NCBI RefSeq assembly: GCF_007858975.2
Contig: NZ_CP042220.2
Span: 4,154,001 to 4,218,000 of the forward strand
Direction of reading: 5' to 3'
DNA: 64,000 nucleotides
Source of the DNA: Dickeya poaceiphila
GTDB taxonomy: Bacteria; Pseudomonadota; Gammaproteobacteria; Enterobacterales; Enterobacteriaceae
In this document: piece after piece, positions 1 through 8,825 of the stretch
How the letters are laid out: every line of letters begins with the position of its first letter
Position numbering within the stretch: position 1 is the first letter of the stretch
The notes under the pieces: model-generated
Database searches by the model: none
What the model was told of the DNA's origin: nothing
The model's input: only the letters and a program-made list of their open reading frames with translations
Program-made: the position numbers and the translations under genes

Positions 1-154
1 ATACATTCCCTTCCCGGAAAAACTAAAAGGCCGCTATCAGGCTTACACTCAGGCAGACCTCACTAATCTGCGCGCTGCCGGTTACGACAAACCATTCAAA
101 ACGGTAGCTGAAGGGGTAGCTGACTACCTGACCTGGCTGAACCGCAACGCCTGA
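1..154 (+). CDS. hldD: ADP-L-glycero-D-manno-heptose 6-epimerase, C-terminal end (partial)
   Basis: Only the last 50 or so codons are inside the window, read in the frame starting at base 2 and ending at TGA 152-154. The tail [19 protein letters not shown] closely matches the C-terminus of enterobacterial HldD (RfaD/GmhD), which epimerises ADP-D,D-heptose to ADP-L,D-heptose, the donor for the inner-core heptosyltransferases. It lies 30 bp upstream of waaF, the classical hldD-waaF-waaC order, so it supplies the substrate used by the next two genes. The 5' part is cut off by the window edge. Confidence 0.9.
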   Translation, partial: YIPFPEKLKGRYQAYTQADLTNLRAAGYDKPFKTVAEGVADYLTWLNRNA

Positions 155-184
155 TTCGCTTTGCCGTAAGGAAACACGAACGGT

Positions 185-1237
185 ATGAAAATTCTGGTTA
201 TCGGTCCTTCCTGGGTGGGCGATATGATGATGTCGCACAGTTTTTATCGCACTCTGAAGGCCGAACACCCGGACGCTATCATTGATGTGATGGCGCCGGC
301 CTGGTGTCGCCCGCTGCTGGCGCGTATGCCTGAAGTGCGCCAGGCATTGCCTATGCCGCTGGGGCACGGCATGTTGGCGCTCGGCGAGCGTCGGCAACTG
401 GGGGTATCCCTGCGTGAACAGCAATATGACCACGCCTATGTGCTGCCCAACTCCTTCAAATCGGCCCTGGTCCCCTTCTTTGCCAACATCCCGCGCCGCA
501 CCGGCTGGCGCGGTGAAATGCGCTACGGTGTGCTCAACGACCTACGGATTCTGGACAAGACGGCGTTCCCATTGATGGTGCAGCGTTATGTGGCACTGGC
601 CTATGACCGGTCACGTATCCGCAGCGCAGCTGATTTGCCCCAGCCTTTATTGTGGCCCCGGCTTACGGTGAACGACGCAGAAATTGCCGATATCGCCGCC
701 GCCTTTAATCTTACCGATACCCGACCGTTGATCGGCTTTTGCCCCGGCGCGGAGTTCGGCCCAGCCAAACGCTGGCCGCATTACCACTACGGTGCACTGG
801 CACAGGTGCTTATCGAGCAAGGTTATCAGGTCGTGCTGTTTGGCTCGAAAAACGACCATCAGGCGGGGGAAGACATTCGACAAACCCTGAGCACCGATAC
901 GCGTGAGCATTGCCTTAATCTGGCAGGGCAAACGACGCTGGATCAGGTGGTCGTGCTGATCGCCGCCTGTCAGGCGATAGTCAGTAACGATTCCGGCCTG
1001 ATGCATGTAGCAGCAGCGCTCAACCGCCCGTTGGTGGCGCTGTATGGCCCAAGCAGCCCGGACTTTACCCCGCCGCTCGCCCATCAGGCTGAGGTTATCC
1101 GCCTGATCACCGGTTATCAGCGGGTACGCAAGGGCGATGCGGAGCAAGGCTATCACCAGAGCCTGATCGATATTCAGCCGCAACAGGTGCTGGATGCGCT
1201 GTCACGCTATCTTCCCATCAAAGGGGAGCCAGCATGA
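185..1237 (+). CDS. waaF: ADP-heptose:LPS heptosyltransferase II
   Basis: A 350-aa GT9-family protein, the usual length for WaaF (RfaF). It adds the second L,D-heptose of the LPS inner core at the cytoplasmic face of the inner membrane. The N-terminus MKILVIGPSWVGDMMMSHS is the typical WaaF start. The C-terminal half has the GT9 nucleotide-sugar region (GFCPGAEFGPAKRWP near residue 185 and SNDSGLMHVAAAL near residue 276). The start ATG follows a GGAAACACGAACGGT stretch that can serve as ribosome site. Its stop overlaps waaC by 4 bp (ATGA), indicating translational coupling in an hldD-waaF-waaC operon. Confidence 0.95.
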   Translation: MKILVIGPSWVGDMMMSHSFYRTLKAEHPDAIIDVMAPAWCRPLLARMPEVRQALPMPLGHGMLALGERRQLGVSLREQQYDHAYVLPNSFKSALVPFFANIPRRTGWRGEMRYGVLNDLRILDKTAFPLMVQRYVALAYDRSRIRSAADLPQPLLWPRLTVNDAEIADIAAAFNLTDTRPLIGFCPGAEFGPAKRWPHYHYGALAQVLIEQGYQVVLFGSKNDHQAGEDIRQTLSTDTREHCLNLAGQTTLDQVVVLIAACQAIVSNDSGLMHVAAALNRPLVALYGPSSPDFTPPLAHQAEVIRLITGYQRVRKGDAEQGYHQSLIDIQPQQVLDALSRYLPIKGEPA

Positions 1238-2196
1238 GAGTATTGATTGTCAAAACCTCATCTATGGGTGATGTGCTGCATACCCTGCCAGCCCTGACCG
1301 ATGCCATGCAGGTGATTCACGGCATCCAGTTTGACTGGGTAGTAGAAGAAGGATTCGCTCAGATCCCCAGCTGGCATCCGGCGGTTGACCGCGTTATCCC
1401 GGTGGCTATTCGTCGCTGGCGCAAAAGCTGGTTCAGCCGTGAAACTCGCGCAGAGCGGGCTGCGTTCAAAAAACAGCTGCGGGAAAAGCGCTACGATGCG
1501 GTTATCGATGCACAGGGACTACTGAAAAGCGCGGTGCTGGTGACCCGCCTGGCCTTAGGCAACAAGCACGGGCTGGACTGGAAAAGCGCCCGCGAACCGT
1601 TGGCAAGCTGGTTTTATCAGTATCGACATCCGATAAGCCGCCAGCAACACGCGGTAGAACGCATTCGGGAACTGTTTTCCTTCAGCCTGAACTACCGCAA
1701 GCCCGTAGAACAGGGCGATTATGCGATTGCAGCGCGTTTTTTGTCGGCGCACCCCGCTGACAGTCAGCCGTATCTGGTGTTTCTACATGCCACTACGCGG
1801 GATGAAAAACACTGGCCGGAGGCACACTGGCGCGAGTTGATCGCACTGGCTGAAGCTCGTGGGCTACGCATCAAACTCCCCTGGGGCGCAGAGCACGAGC
1901 ACCAGCGGGCGCAGCGGCTGGCAACCGGGTTTTCTCACGTGGAAGTGCTGCCCCGGCTTACCCTGGAACAGGTCGCTGGCGTGCTGGCTGGTGCACAAGC
2001 CGTGGTATCGGTAGATACCGGACTCAGCCACCTTGCCGCCGCGCTGGACCGACCCAACATCACGCTGTACGGCCCGACCGATCCGGGATTGATTGGCGGT
2101 TACGGCCAAAACCAGGTTGCGTTGATATCTTGTAACAATAATATGAGTAGTACTTCCGCCGAAAGTGTATTCGAACAGCTCACAGATAAGATATAA
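1234..2196 (+). CDS. waaC: ADP-heptose:LPS heptosyltransferase I
   Basis: A 320-aa GT9 protein with the WaaC (RfaC) start MRVLIVKTSSMGDVLHTLPA. It transfers the first heptose onto Kdo2-lipid A. The C-terminal domain has VSVDTGLSHLAAALDRP and TLYGPTDPGLIGGYG, the conserved ADP-heptose-binding and catalytic neighbourhood of WaaC. The gene overlaps waaF by 4 bp. About 110 bp follow before the likely start of the O-antigen ligase, where the base composition drops sharply. Confidence 0.95.
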   Translation: MRVLIVKTSSMGDVLHTLPALTDAMQVIHGIQFDWVVEEGFAQIPSWHPAVDRVIPVAIRRWRKSWFSRETRAERAAFKKQLREKRYDAVIDAQGLLKSAVLVTRLALGNKHGLDWKSAREPLASWFYQYRHPISRQQHAVERIRELFSFSLNYRKPVEQGDYAIAARFLSAHPADSQPYLVFLHATTRDEKHWPEAHWRELIALAEARGLRIKLPWGAEHEHQRAQRLATGFSHVEVLPRLTLEQVAGVLAGAQAVVSVDTGLSHLAAALDRPNITLYGPTDPGLIGGYGQNQVALISCNNNMSSTSAESVFEQLTDKI

Positions 2197-2308
2197 CGCC
2201 TCTGCTTTATGTCGGTGTGACAAATGAAAGCAACAGGTGGATATCAGGAGCCTGGCGGCAGACCAAGCTGTGCAAGCCAATACATCAAAGCAAGGCATTC
2301 GGAAAAAT

Positions 2309-3679
2309 ATGTTAAAACTTAACAAAAAAATCGCAATGTTATTTTTACTATCCATGACATTGCTACTTTGTGCGTTTTGGGCCAGCCCAAGCCAAGTTCT
2401 TCCCTTTCATAGAAATTTCTTAATTTATGGTGTCTTTTTTATTTCTATCGTATTTATATTCAAAGATAGAACGTTCCTGAAAAAAGTAGATTATAGCAAA
2501 ATAAAAGATATTGCATGGGTATTAGCCATCATGACCATGATTACACTGGCATGTGGTATTTTTTTCTCACCTGCTCATAAAGAAATGTTCAGGGCATGGC
2601 ATAGTCAATGGTTACGGCCATTAATGCTCTTTGCTTATGGATTGATATTTTACCCATTAGTCTCAACTTACATAAAGAATATCAGCACACGTGGAATCAT
2701 TACGGCTATTATTGTTAGTTTTTGGGCGCCAATTTTTTTTCACACGCTTTCTTTCTTTTATATTTTATTTAAAACAGGGAGTATACCCTGGGGGGAAACC
2801 TATATATTTCCTTCTCGCCTTGAATTAAGTTTTCAAATTAACTTAATCAGCATGGTCATTTTTACCGATCTGTTTCTTCGCATCTTTAATGAAGAAAATT
2901 TACTGACACTAAAAACCAGAACCGTGGCTTTCTTAGTCATCATCGACATTATTGCTACTGCATTCTCTAACACCCGTTGGGGTACCGTCGGTATGATTAT
3001 GGGGCTATTATCTATAGGATTTATTTTTCTTATAAAAAAAGCAAAAAAAACAAACCTTATTAAAGCATCAATTCTTATTGGGTTAATAACAGCATTTATT
3101 CTTAGCGTCGGCATATTCTCCTATAAAGAAGACCCACGATGGAAAGGAATAGAAGAGGATATAATTATTGGGTGGAATGTCCCTAGTAATAGCTTTTGTT
3201 TTATATTCGAAAATCAAAATAAAATTACTCCGCTCCGCAAGGATGGCACTCCCGCAAATCACTCCAATACATGTCGCATAGCCTATTTTCATCAGGCAAG
3301 TAATCTTATTATTGAACATCCATTGGGTTTGGGAACAAGTAAAACCGCCTTCCTTTATCGATTACAGGAAAAATATCGTAATCCCTCAATTGATATCAGC
3401 CACAGCCACAGTGGTATCTTAGAATATGGACTACAGTATGGAATTATAGGTATATTTTTATGGATAGGATACAATCTATTATTATTGAAAAAATCTTATC
3501 ATGCTTTTTTTAAAGAAAACAAAGCAGCTGGAATAGTATTATTCCTAATTTCAGGTGGTTTTTTATTCCGCTCGGCAGTGGATCGCATTCTCCTTGACCA
3601 TTATATGGAAGAATATATGTTCTTGTGTGGTCTCCTATTGTGCCTGATATCATATCGAGATAGTCAAGATAAAAAATGA
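2309..3679 (+). CDS. waaL: O-antigen ligase (WaaL-like, multi-spanning membrane protein)
   Basis: An AT-rich gene for a 456-aa polytopic inner-membrane protein of the Wzy_C/O-antigen ligase superfamily, which joins undecaprenyl-linked O-polysaccharide to the lipid A core in the periplasm. About a dozen hydrophobic segments are visible. A large hydrophilic periplasmic loop (roughly residues 280-375) precedes the final helices and contains the HSHSGILEYGLQYGIIG motif typical of ligases and polymerases. The reading frame is open from a GTG at 2237, but the ATG at 2309 is preferred because it begins directly before the first membrane segment and has GGAA upstream. Position after waaF-waaC agrees with WaaL. 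Sequence between ligases is poorly conserved, so the family is firm and the exact symbol less so. Confidence 0.8.
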   Translation: MLKLNKKIAMLFLLSMTLLLCAFWASPSQVLPFHRNFLIYGVFFISIVFIFKDRTFLKKVDYSKIKDIAWVLAIMTMITLACGIFFSPAHKEMFRAWHSQWLRPLMLFAYGLIFYPLVSTYIKNISTRGIITAIIVSFWAPIFFHTLSFFYILFKTGSIPWGETYIFPSRLELSFQINLISMVIFTDLFLRIFNEENLLTLKTRTVAFLVIIDIIATAFSNTRWGTVGMIMGLLSIGFIFLIKKAKKTNLIKASILIGLITAFILSVGIFSYKEDPRWKGIEEDIIIGWNVPSNSFCFIFENQNKITPLRKDGTPANHSNTCRIAYFHQASNLIIEHPLGLGTSKTAFLYRLQEKYRNPSIDISHSHSGILEYGLQYGIIGIFLWIGYNLLLLKKSYHAFFKENKAAGIVLFLISGGFLFRSAVDRILLDHYMEEYMFLCGLLLCLISYRDSQDKK

Positions 3680-3703
3680 TGATTAGGCCTGAAAAATAAT
3701 ATT

Positions 3704-3735
3704 AAAATGGAGTTCCCTCCTGGAACTCCACTTTA
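3704..3735. terminator. Bidirectional rho-independent terminator between waaL and mig-14-like gene
   Basis: A perfect 9-bp stem, TGGAGTTCC (3708-3716) with GGAACTCCA (3722-3730) and a 5-nt loop, is flanked by AT-rich tracts on both sides (ATTAAAA before, CTTTAATT after). It sits between two convergent genes, so it can end transcripts from either side. Confidence 0.75.
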
Positions 3736-3792
3736 ATTCATTAATAACGTTACCTTTATAGTCAGATTACACCCGCTTATAGTAAAAATAAC

Positions 3793-4683
3793 TTATATCG
3801 TTATTACTCTTCCCACTCGGTAAGCGTTACACCAACGTTTCTTATATTCTCCGGACATCATCCCGAATGAATAGGTTAATGGCGCATGGCACGCCAAAGC
3901 CTGAGACTCAATCAATTGCAAATTTCTCCACATCATAAGAGTTCCCAGGGAATGATTTTTTACTGATGTGTCATAACCGATGTTAATGAAGTCTACGAAC
4001 AGGCCATAGTTAGATAACGAAGATAAATTTAACTGGAATGCTACAGGCTCATTATTAATAAGAGCTACATCACCAATAAAATCCTTTTGGAAGGAGTGAA
4101 AGAAATCTTTCCCTACCTGTGAGAAGGCTGATTTTTCAGGTCTTCTTTTGGAATACAAATCACAATAAATAGAATATAGCTCTCCAGCCTGGAATTCAGA
4201 CAAACTTCGGAAAGAACCGCCATCCTCCAGAAATTTCTTCATCTCTCGATTCCTTGTCGATATCGTCTTCTTTGAAAATTCTGATAACGACTTAGAGATG
4301 GCAACATCTCTTTTAGAAAGAATGCTAAAGGATGCATTAAAAACATTGATATTATCTAAGGAAAGGTGCTTAGATTTGAAAGGAATGACACAACCAGTCC
4401 CGTTAAGAAAAGGGAGCTTTATAGTATATCCAGGTATAGGGATTTCTGATGTTTGACTCTTCGGGTTTTTGACATCATTACATAGCCATCCGTTATCGAC
4501 ACAACAAGCCCCGGTAATCACTCCCTTTTTTTTAAGCAAGAAAAACTCTAAAGCGGCGCCATGCTCCATGGCAAATTCTAAAAAATACGGTGATGTTTCC
4601 GCATTAAAACCGTATTTCAAAGCAATTTCCCTATAGTCGTGGAAAGCGCATCGCTCCCACCCTAAATATTTAATAATTATCAT
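3793..4683 (-). CDS. Mig-14-like / FemAB-GNAT acyltransferase-fold protein
   Basis: A 296-aa AT-rich gene. The C-terminal half (about residues 165-280) has the look of a FemAB/GNAT-like domain: LSEFQAGELYSIYCDLYSKR, then VALINNEPVAFQLNLSS, then FVDFINIGYD and a LGTLMMWRNLQL helix. This layout resembles the Mig-14 family of Salmonella and Pseudomonas, linked to resistance against cationic antimicrobial peptides and found near LPS core genes in Pseudomonas (family knowledge). No membrane segment or signal peptide is evident. It is convergent to waaL and lies in the same AT-rich island. Alternative: an amino-sugar or peptidoglycan-type acyltransferase. Substrate unknown. Confidence 0.55.
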   Translation of the reverse strand: MIIIKYLGWERCAFHDYREIALKYGFNAETSPYFLEFAMEHGAALEFFLLKKKGVITGACCVDNGWLCNDVKNPKSQTSEIPIPGYTIKLPFLNGTGCVIPFKSKHLSLDNINVFNASFSILSKRDVAISKSLSEFSKKTISTRNREMKKFLEDGGSFRSLSEFQAGELYSIYCDLYSKRRPEKSAFSQVGKDFFHSFQKDFIGDVALINNEPVAFQLNLSSLSNYGLFVDFINIGYDTSVKNHSLGTLMMWRNLQLIESQALACHAPLTYSFGMMSGEYKKRWCNAYRVGRVITI

Positions 4684-4738
4684 TTGAATATCGTCTATAA
4701 CTGACTATATTAAATGTAAGGCTCAGGATTTTCTGATA

Positions 4739-4933
4739 TATACCCGTCATACTTCAAGTTGCAGGTGCGTTGGCTGCCCTCGCTCACCCCAGTCACTTAC
4801 TTGAGTAAGCTCCTGGGGATTCACTCAGTTGCCGCGTTACAAGGCTCATATGAGCCTTGCCCTAACGGGCCAACGCGTTGCGTTGTTCAACGCGCGAGCG
4901 CGTTGTCCTGCAACTCGAATTATTTAGGGTATA
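4739..4933. repeat. MITE-like palindromic repeat, copy 1 (long form)
   Basis: A roughly 195-bp element. It begins TATACCCGTCATACTTCAAG and ends with a partly complementary terminus, CCTGCAACTCGAATTATTTA then GGGTATA, giving imperfect terminal inverted repeats of about 27 bp. This copy carries an extra internal palindromic part (CAACGCGTTG / CAACGCGCGAGCGCGTTG around 4869-4905) that copies 2 and 3 lack. No transposase is encoded. It belongs to the same family as 5392-5519, 6605-6732 and 53641-53772. Confidence 0.75.
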
Positions 4934-5391
4934 TTCACTTCATCAAATTTTATATTATATAAATTCCGAACTAAATTTTATCTTAGTCCTATCAGAATTT
5001 CCTATCAGCCTGCCCCTGGAATGTTCACTCACCTTGATCCACACAGGTATCTGCATGTCTGTAAGCTTTAAATTTTTAAACTTTTCGAATATCTAACCCT
5101 TGAATTTTGAATCTGGAAATGTACCAAAATAGTGTACAAGAATCCCATCAGGACTTCCGCTTGTACTTTTATTATGCACTTTGTTGCATCTTCATGTATA
5201 GTCAATCATGGAAAAATTATGTGTACATATGTGTAATGTCGTTTATCTAATTATTGATTTAAAATCGTGGCTGATACACAGCACCGAAACCAGCCAGATT
5301 AGAAAATAGGATTTTCCTGCTGTGTAAAATTTAGCATGTTCAACTAAGAAAAAGATGTAATGTAATTGATAAACACACCACGAAATCAATA

Positions 5392-5519
5392 TATACCCAT
5401 CATACTTCAAGTTGCAGGTGCGTTGGCGGCATTCGCTCACCCAAATCATTTACTTTACTAAGCTCATAGGGATTCACTCAATTACCAACCTTTCTGCAGG
5501 TCAAATTATTTTGAGTATC
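5392..5519. repeat. MITE-like palindromic repeat, copy 2
   Basis: A 128-bp copy starting TATACCCATCATACTTCAAG and ending TCTGCAGGTCAAATTATTTT then GAGTATC. The left end is nearly identical to copies 1 and 3; the right end is more diverged. It is non-coding and sits in the AT-rich intergenic region upstream of the GT2 gene. Confidence 0.7.
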
Positions 5520-5673
5520 ACACCACAGTGAATTAAATATTTTATCGTACAATAGGATAAATATACTTCAGAAATATAGTGTCAGACCTACCCTCCACAA
5601 TGCATAAACTTATTGCATTAACATCCCACAACAAATATACTACTTCTTATTTAAATTAAAACCAATATAATTT

Positions 5674-6525
5674 ATGAAAGACGAAAACAAGTTCATTAAA
5701 GTAGATAAGTCTCATATAAAACTAAGTTACATTACCCATTTCTATTGCAATCAGAATGACATAAATTCTGTTGTATCATTATTACGTGAATATGAAAAAT
5801 ATGATCCAAAACTTTTGGATGTCATTCAATTTGTAATCGTTGATGATGGCTCTCCCGTTAATTATGATATTCCTGATGTTAATCTCAATATTACCTGGTT
5901 AAAAATAAATGAAGATATAAAATGGAATCAGGCTGGCGCAAGAAACCTCGGTGTCCTGTATGCCAAATCTGACAAATTTGTCGTTACGGATCTTGATCAT
6001 ATTATCCATGAAAACACACTGCGATACATGGCGCGCAGACGCAACCCAGGTCGTTCTTTCTTTAAAATTTATCGCAATTCACCGGAAAATCCTGGAAAAA
6101 TATACAAAGGTCACTCGAACCTTTTTTTCATGTCACGCGCGAGATTCATGCGATTCTTTGGCTATGATGAGGAATTTTCGGGGAATTATGGTGCGGAAGA
6201 CTACCGCTTCGTGAAGTATCAGAAATATCAGGGCTCTATTCAACGTTATCTGCCAAAAAAATATCTTTGTTCAGAACGAAATCTTGACCGTGATAAATCA
6301 TATCATACCCTAACGCGCGATCTCTCTGCCAACACCCCCATCGATGCCAGAAAGAAATATGAAATCGAAACCTATGGTAAAGAATATGGCCACAGCCGTA
6401 TGTTTCTGAATTTCACCTGGAGCATAATAAAATGTCACCATCGAGCCGCTCCTACACCACAGCAGAATAAGTGGTGGAAGCCCTTATGGTGGTTTAGATA
6501 TGCTTTCGCTTTCCTTGCCCGTTAG
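5674..6525 (+). CDS. Glycosyltransferase family 2
   Basis: A 283-aa AT-rich gene with a GT-A fold. VIVDDGSP near residue 54 is the nucleotide-binding strand-loop, NQAGARNLGV near residue 88 is the usual GT2 helix, and VVTDLDHII near residue 106 holds the metal-binding DxD-type acidic cluster. YGAEDYRF near residue 173 matches the conserved ED motif near the acceptor site. No membrane segment is visible. It lies inside the AT-rich LPS island and probably adds a sugar to the outer core or O-antigen; donor and acceptor cannot be read from the sequence. Translation starts at ATG 5674 without a strong ribosome site. It ends about 80 bp before MITE copy 3. Confidence 0.8.
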   Translation: MKDENKFIKVDKSHIKLSYITHFYCNQNDINSVVSLLREYEKYDPKLLDVIQFVIVDDGSPVNYDIPDVNLNITWLKINEDIKWNQAGARNLGVLYAKSDKFVVTDLDHIIHENTLRYMARRRNPGRSFFKIYRNSPENPGKIYKGHSNLFFMSRARFMRFFGYDEEFSGNYGAEDYRFVKYQKYQGSIQRYLPKKYLCSERNLDRDKSYHTLTRDLSANTPIDARKKYEIETYGKEYGHSRMFLNFTWSIIKCHHRAAPTPQQNKWWKPLWWFRYAFAFLAR

Positions 6526-6604
6526 AAAAAAAGACATCTCTCTGGAAATATAAAACCGGGAGATGTCTGCCACATCTTAATGTGACAACGCAGTGGCGTA
6601 TTGT

Positions 6605-6732
6605 TATACCCATCATACTTCAAGTTGCAGGTGTGCTGGCTGTTTTCGCTCACCCGAATCACTTATCTGAGTCAGCTCACCGGTATTTACTCTCTTGCCG
6701 CCTTCCTGCAATTCGAATTATTTTTGGGTATA
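6605..6732. repeat. MITE-like palindromic repeat, copy 3, forming the 3' end of a GT9 gene
   Basis: A 128-bp copy running from TATACCCATCATACTTCAAG to GAATTATTTTTGGGTATA. Its right end lies within the minus-strand heptosyltransferase gene: bases 6718-6732 supply that protein's last four residues (YTQK) and its stop codon. The element has therefore replaced or extended the original 3' end of the gene. Confidence 0.75.
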
Positions 6733-7863
6733 TACCTCTGTGCTTTCTTTTTTCACCGCGTATTTAGTCACATCAATCTTTTCTATTCGCTCACGAACTT
6801 TGGCTTCTACCTGCTGCAAGGAAATAAGCCTCATAAGATTATCTGTCTGTATATTAAGATTATTTTGTATACCATAGATAATATCATGCAATTCGGGGTC
6901 CTGATACGGTCCAGTCAGCGCCGGCGTTGCGGTAACAAACAGGCTCACTGTCGGTACCCGTAGTGCAACGGCAAGATGTAACGGCCCGGTATCCCCCGTT
7001 AATAACATGTCCATACCCTGAATAGTAGCGACCAACTCTTTGAGAGTCGTAGCACCAATATTGTTAAGCACCCTGGAATGATATTGGTTATCCAGTGTGT
7101 TGAAAAATGCTTTCCCTTGAGCAATCTCTCTCTCACCACCGCCTATCAGCACAATATCAATACGTTCATCCGATGCGCACACACGTTCCGTCAGACGAGC
7201 AAAATACTCAACAGGCCAACAGCGTTCCGGTGTCGACGCCCCCATCTGGAAACCCAACACGATTCTGTGTTCATGTTTAATCGCAGGAGCAAGAGGAAAC
7301 GGAATACGCATGGCAATGTCATTAATATCGGCGCCCAGCATAGCAACCAGTTCCAACCGCCGCTGGATAAGATGACCATGAAAACCGATAACATACCCAG
7401 ACAGCCACCGGTTCATTGCCTCAATGCCGTCCTGATGGTTGTCGCGCAAAACATAACGCGCACCAGACAGCACCGCGCTCAAATAGTCGTATGGATCGTG
7501 GGAGTGCAAAATAATCGCTAAATCTGGCTCAGCAATATTCCGAATATCTTTCACCAGACGGGGGACAGAGTTGACCTTACTATTCCAGCACAAGACGTGC
7601 TGCCACTCCGATCCATCAACCACCAACTCATACAACTTTTGATGTACCACCAGCGTAATGGTGGCATCGGGAAAACGTTGGCGTACCGCATGTATCGCTG
7701 GCGTATTAAACATAAAATCGCCCAGCGCCGTCGTGGAATAAATGACGATATGAGAAAAATTGGTTTCATCCATTAATTGCTGTGCTGACTGCAAGCGCAC
7801 TTTTCTGGGCGCAACCAACCGTAAGTAAAGATCAACCGCCTTGAACTTCCAGCCTTTCTTCAT
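6718..7863 (-). CDS. GT9 heptosyltransferase family protein (WaaQ-like paralogue)
   Basis: A 381-aa GT9 protein. The N-terminal Rossmann half contains IVIYSTTALGDFMFNTPAIH near residue 35. The C-terminal half has GFQMGASTPERCWPVEYFA near residue 213 and LTGDTGPLHLAVALRVPTVS near residue 294, the conserved ADP-heptose-binding region. It probably adds a further heptose or related sugar to the core. It overlaps the upstream deacetylase by 4 bp (ATGA), so the two are translationally coupled in a minus-strand pair divergent from waaQ. The stop codon and last four residues come from MITE copy 3. A second GT9 gene (waaQ, 9021-10121) is close by, so acceptor specificity is uncertain. Confidence 0.8.
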   Translation of the reverse strand: MKKGWKFKAVDLYLRLVAPRKVRLQSAQQLMDETNFSHIVIYSTTALGDFMFNTPAIHAVRQRFPDATITLVVHQKLYELVVDGSEWQHVLCWNSKVNSVPRLVKDIRNIAEPDLAIILHSHDPYDYLSAVLSGARYVLRDNHQDGIEAMNRWLSGYVIGFHGHLIQRRLELVAMLGADINDIAMRIPFPLAPAIKHEHRIVLGFQMGASTPERCWPVEYFARLTERVCASDERIDIVLIGGGEREIAQGKAFFNTLDNQYHSRVLNNIGATTLKELVATIQGMDMLLTGDTGPLHLAVALRVPTVSLFVTATPALTGPYQDPELHDIIYGIQNNLNIQTDNLMRLISLQQVEAKVRERIEKIDVTKYAVKKESTEVYTQK

Positions 7864-8825
7864 GCTTTAGCAACCTTGATACTCTGATAATACTCATAAA
7901 GCGTTTTACCCTCGGTTCGCTCTGACAACCAGGCAAACAATTGCGCCAAATCGTCATACAGTGCTTCTATCTGCGCCTCATTGGTGAATGTCGGGCTGCC
8001 ACCTGGCATAAACTCTGAAGAGTGCAGCATAAACTCAACATAATCGCTCCCTTGCGCCAGAGTCCTCTCCACCACCATTTTCATCTGCGCCAGATTGTTT
8101 CTTTTCGGCCTCAGCCAGTGGACTGAAGGGCTACGCCTTTTACCCGCCAGTCGATCAAACGTCTGCTTCAGACCATTGACGATAGCGTTATGTTTGTATT
8201 GGATGCTCATCGGTACTTCAAGCAATGCAGACTCACCCGGCCTGTCAATCTGATTAATATCCATGAAATAGGCATGATGCGGGAAACCGCTGTAATCCGT
8301 TCCGCCTGTGCCCTGTGGTGCGCCGAGAGCCGTCTGCCAGTTGACGCGAGGCGTTACCGAACAATCCACCCGGTAACCAAACTCAACCAGCAGTCTGGCA
8401 TAAGTCGTATTCATGGCCCAACGGCCAGCGCGGTGGCTGCGCATAGGCACCTGAAACGTCTCTTCCAGCAGCGACGTCATATAAGCGATTTTTTGACGCA
8501 TGACCTCTTCAGGATATTCAATAAGATAAGGCTTATGATGCCAGTCATTGCCAGTCAAATCATGTTCCGGGGGGCTGTTCCAGGCGTGCAAATGCATCCC
8601 TACTTCCCCTTGATTCCTGGCGATAACATCACGCGCAAACTCAACATACGCAGGATCGCTTGCCATCTCATAGTTGGTCAGCCAAGTGGGTTTAAAGCCG
8701 TATTGTTCGCACAATGCCTGAAAGCGCGGTAGATAACGGGTATTTTCTGTCAAAATACGCTCGTCGTTCTGCCAAAGATTATCACCTTCAGTATCGATCG
8801 TAATGATAAACGCGGGTTTACTCAT
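7860..8825 (-). CDS. wabN: Polysaccharide deacetylase family protein (WabN-like LPS core deacetylase)
   Basis: A 321-aa protein of the NodB-like deacetylase fold. FIITIDTEGDN at residues 5-15 gives the metal/catalytic Asp motif, GMHLHAW near residue 80 gives the histidine motif, and RSHRAGRW near residue 130 a further conserved motif. In Klebsiella-type cores WabN removes the acetyl group from the GlcNAc added by WabH; both wabG and wabH are present here, which supports the assignment. The frame is open to 8867, but the ATG at 8825 has a good ribosome site (AGGTGA, 8 nt upstream) and gives the expected N-terminus MSKPAF. It is coupled to the GT9 gene downstream. Confidence 0.7.
   Translation of the reverse strand: MSKPAFIITIDTEGDNLWQNDERILTENTRYLPRFQALCEQYGFKPTWLTNYEMASDPAYVEFARDVIARNQGEVGMHLHAWNSPPEHDLTGNDWHHKPYLIEYPEEVMRQKIAYMTSLLEETFQVPMRSHRAGRWAMNTTYARLLVEFGYRVDCSVTPRVNWQTALGAPQGTGGTDYSGFPHHAYFMDINQIDRPGESALLEVPMSIQYKHNAIVNGLKQTFDRLAGKRRSPSVHWLRPKRNNLAQMKMVVERTLAQGSDYVEFMLHSSEFMPGGSPTFTNEAQIEALYDDLAQLFAWLSERTEGKTLYEYYQSIKVAKA

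Larger units (their letters stand above)
4684..5673. other. 990-bp AT-rich non-coding region with two MITE-like elements
   Basis: No open frame here resembles a protein; short ORFs fall inside the palindromic elements at 4739-4933 and 5392-5519. Outside them the DNA is strongly AT-rich and without clear signals. The region separates the divergent mig-14-like gene and GT2 gene, so promoters for both are expected, but I could not single out convincing -35/-10 pairs. Confidence 0.6.

Noticed and set aside
4739..4933. Short ORFs within the palindromic repeats as small proteins
   Set aside because: They exist only because the repeat is GC-rich in its centre; frames are not preserved between copies.
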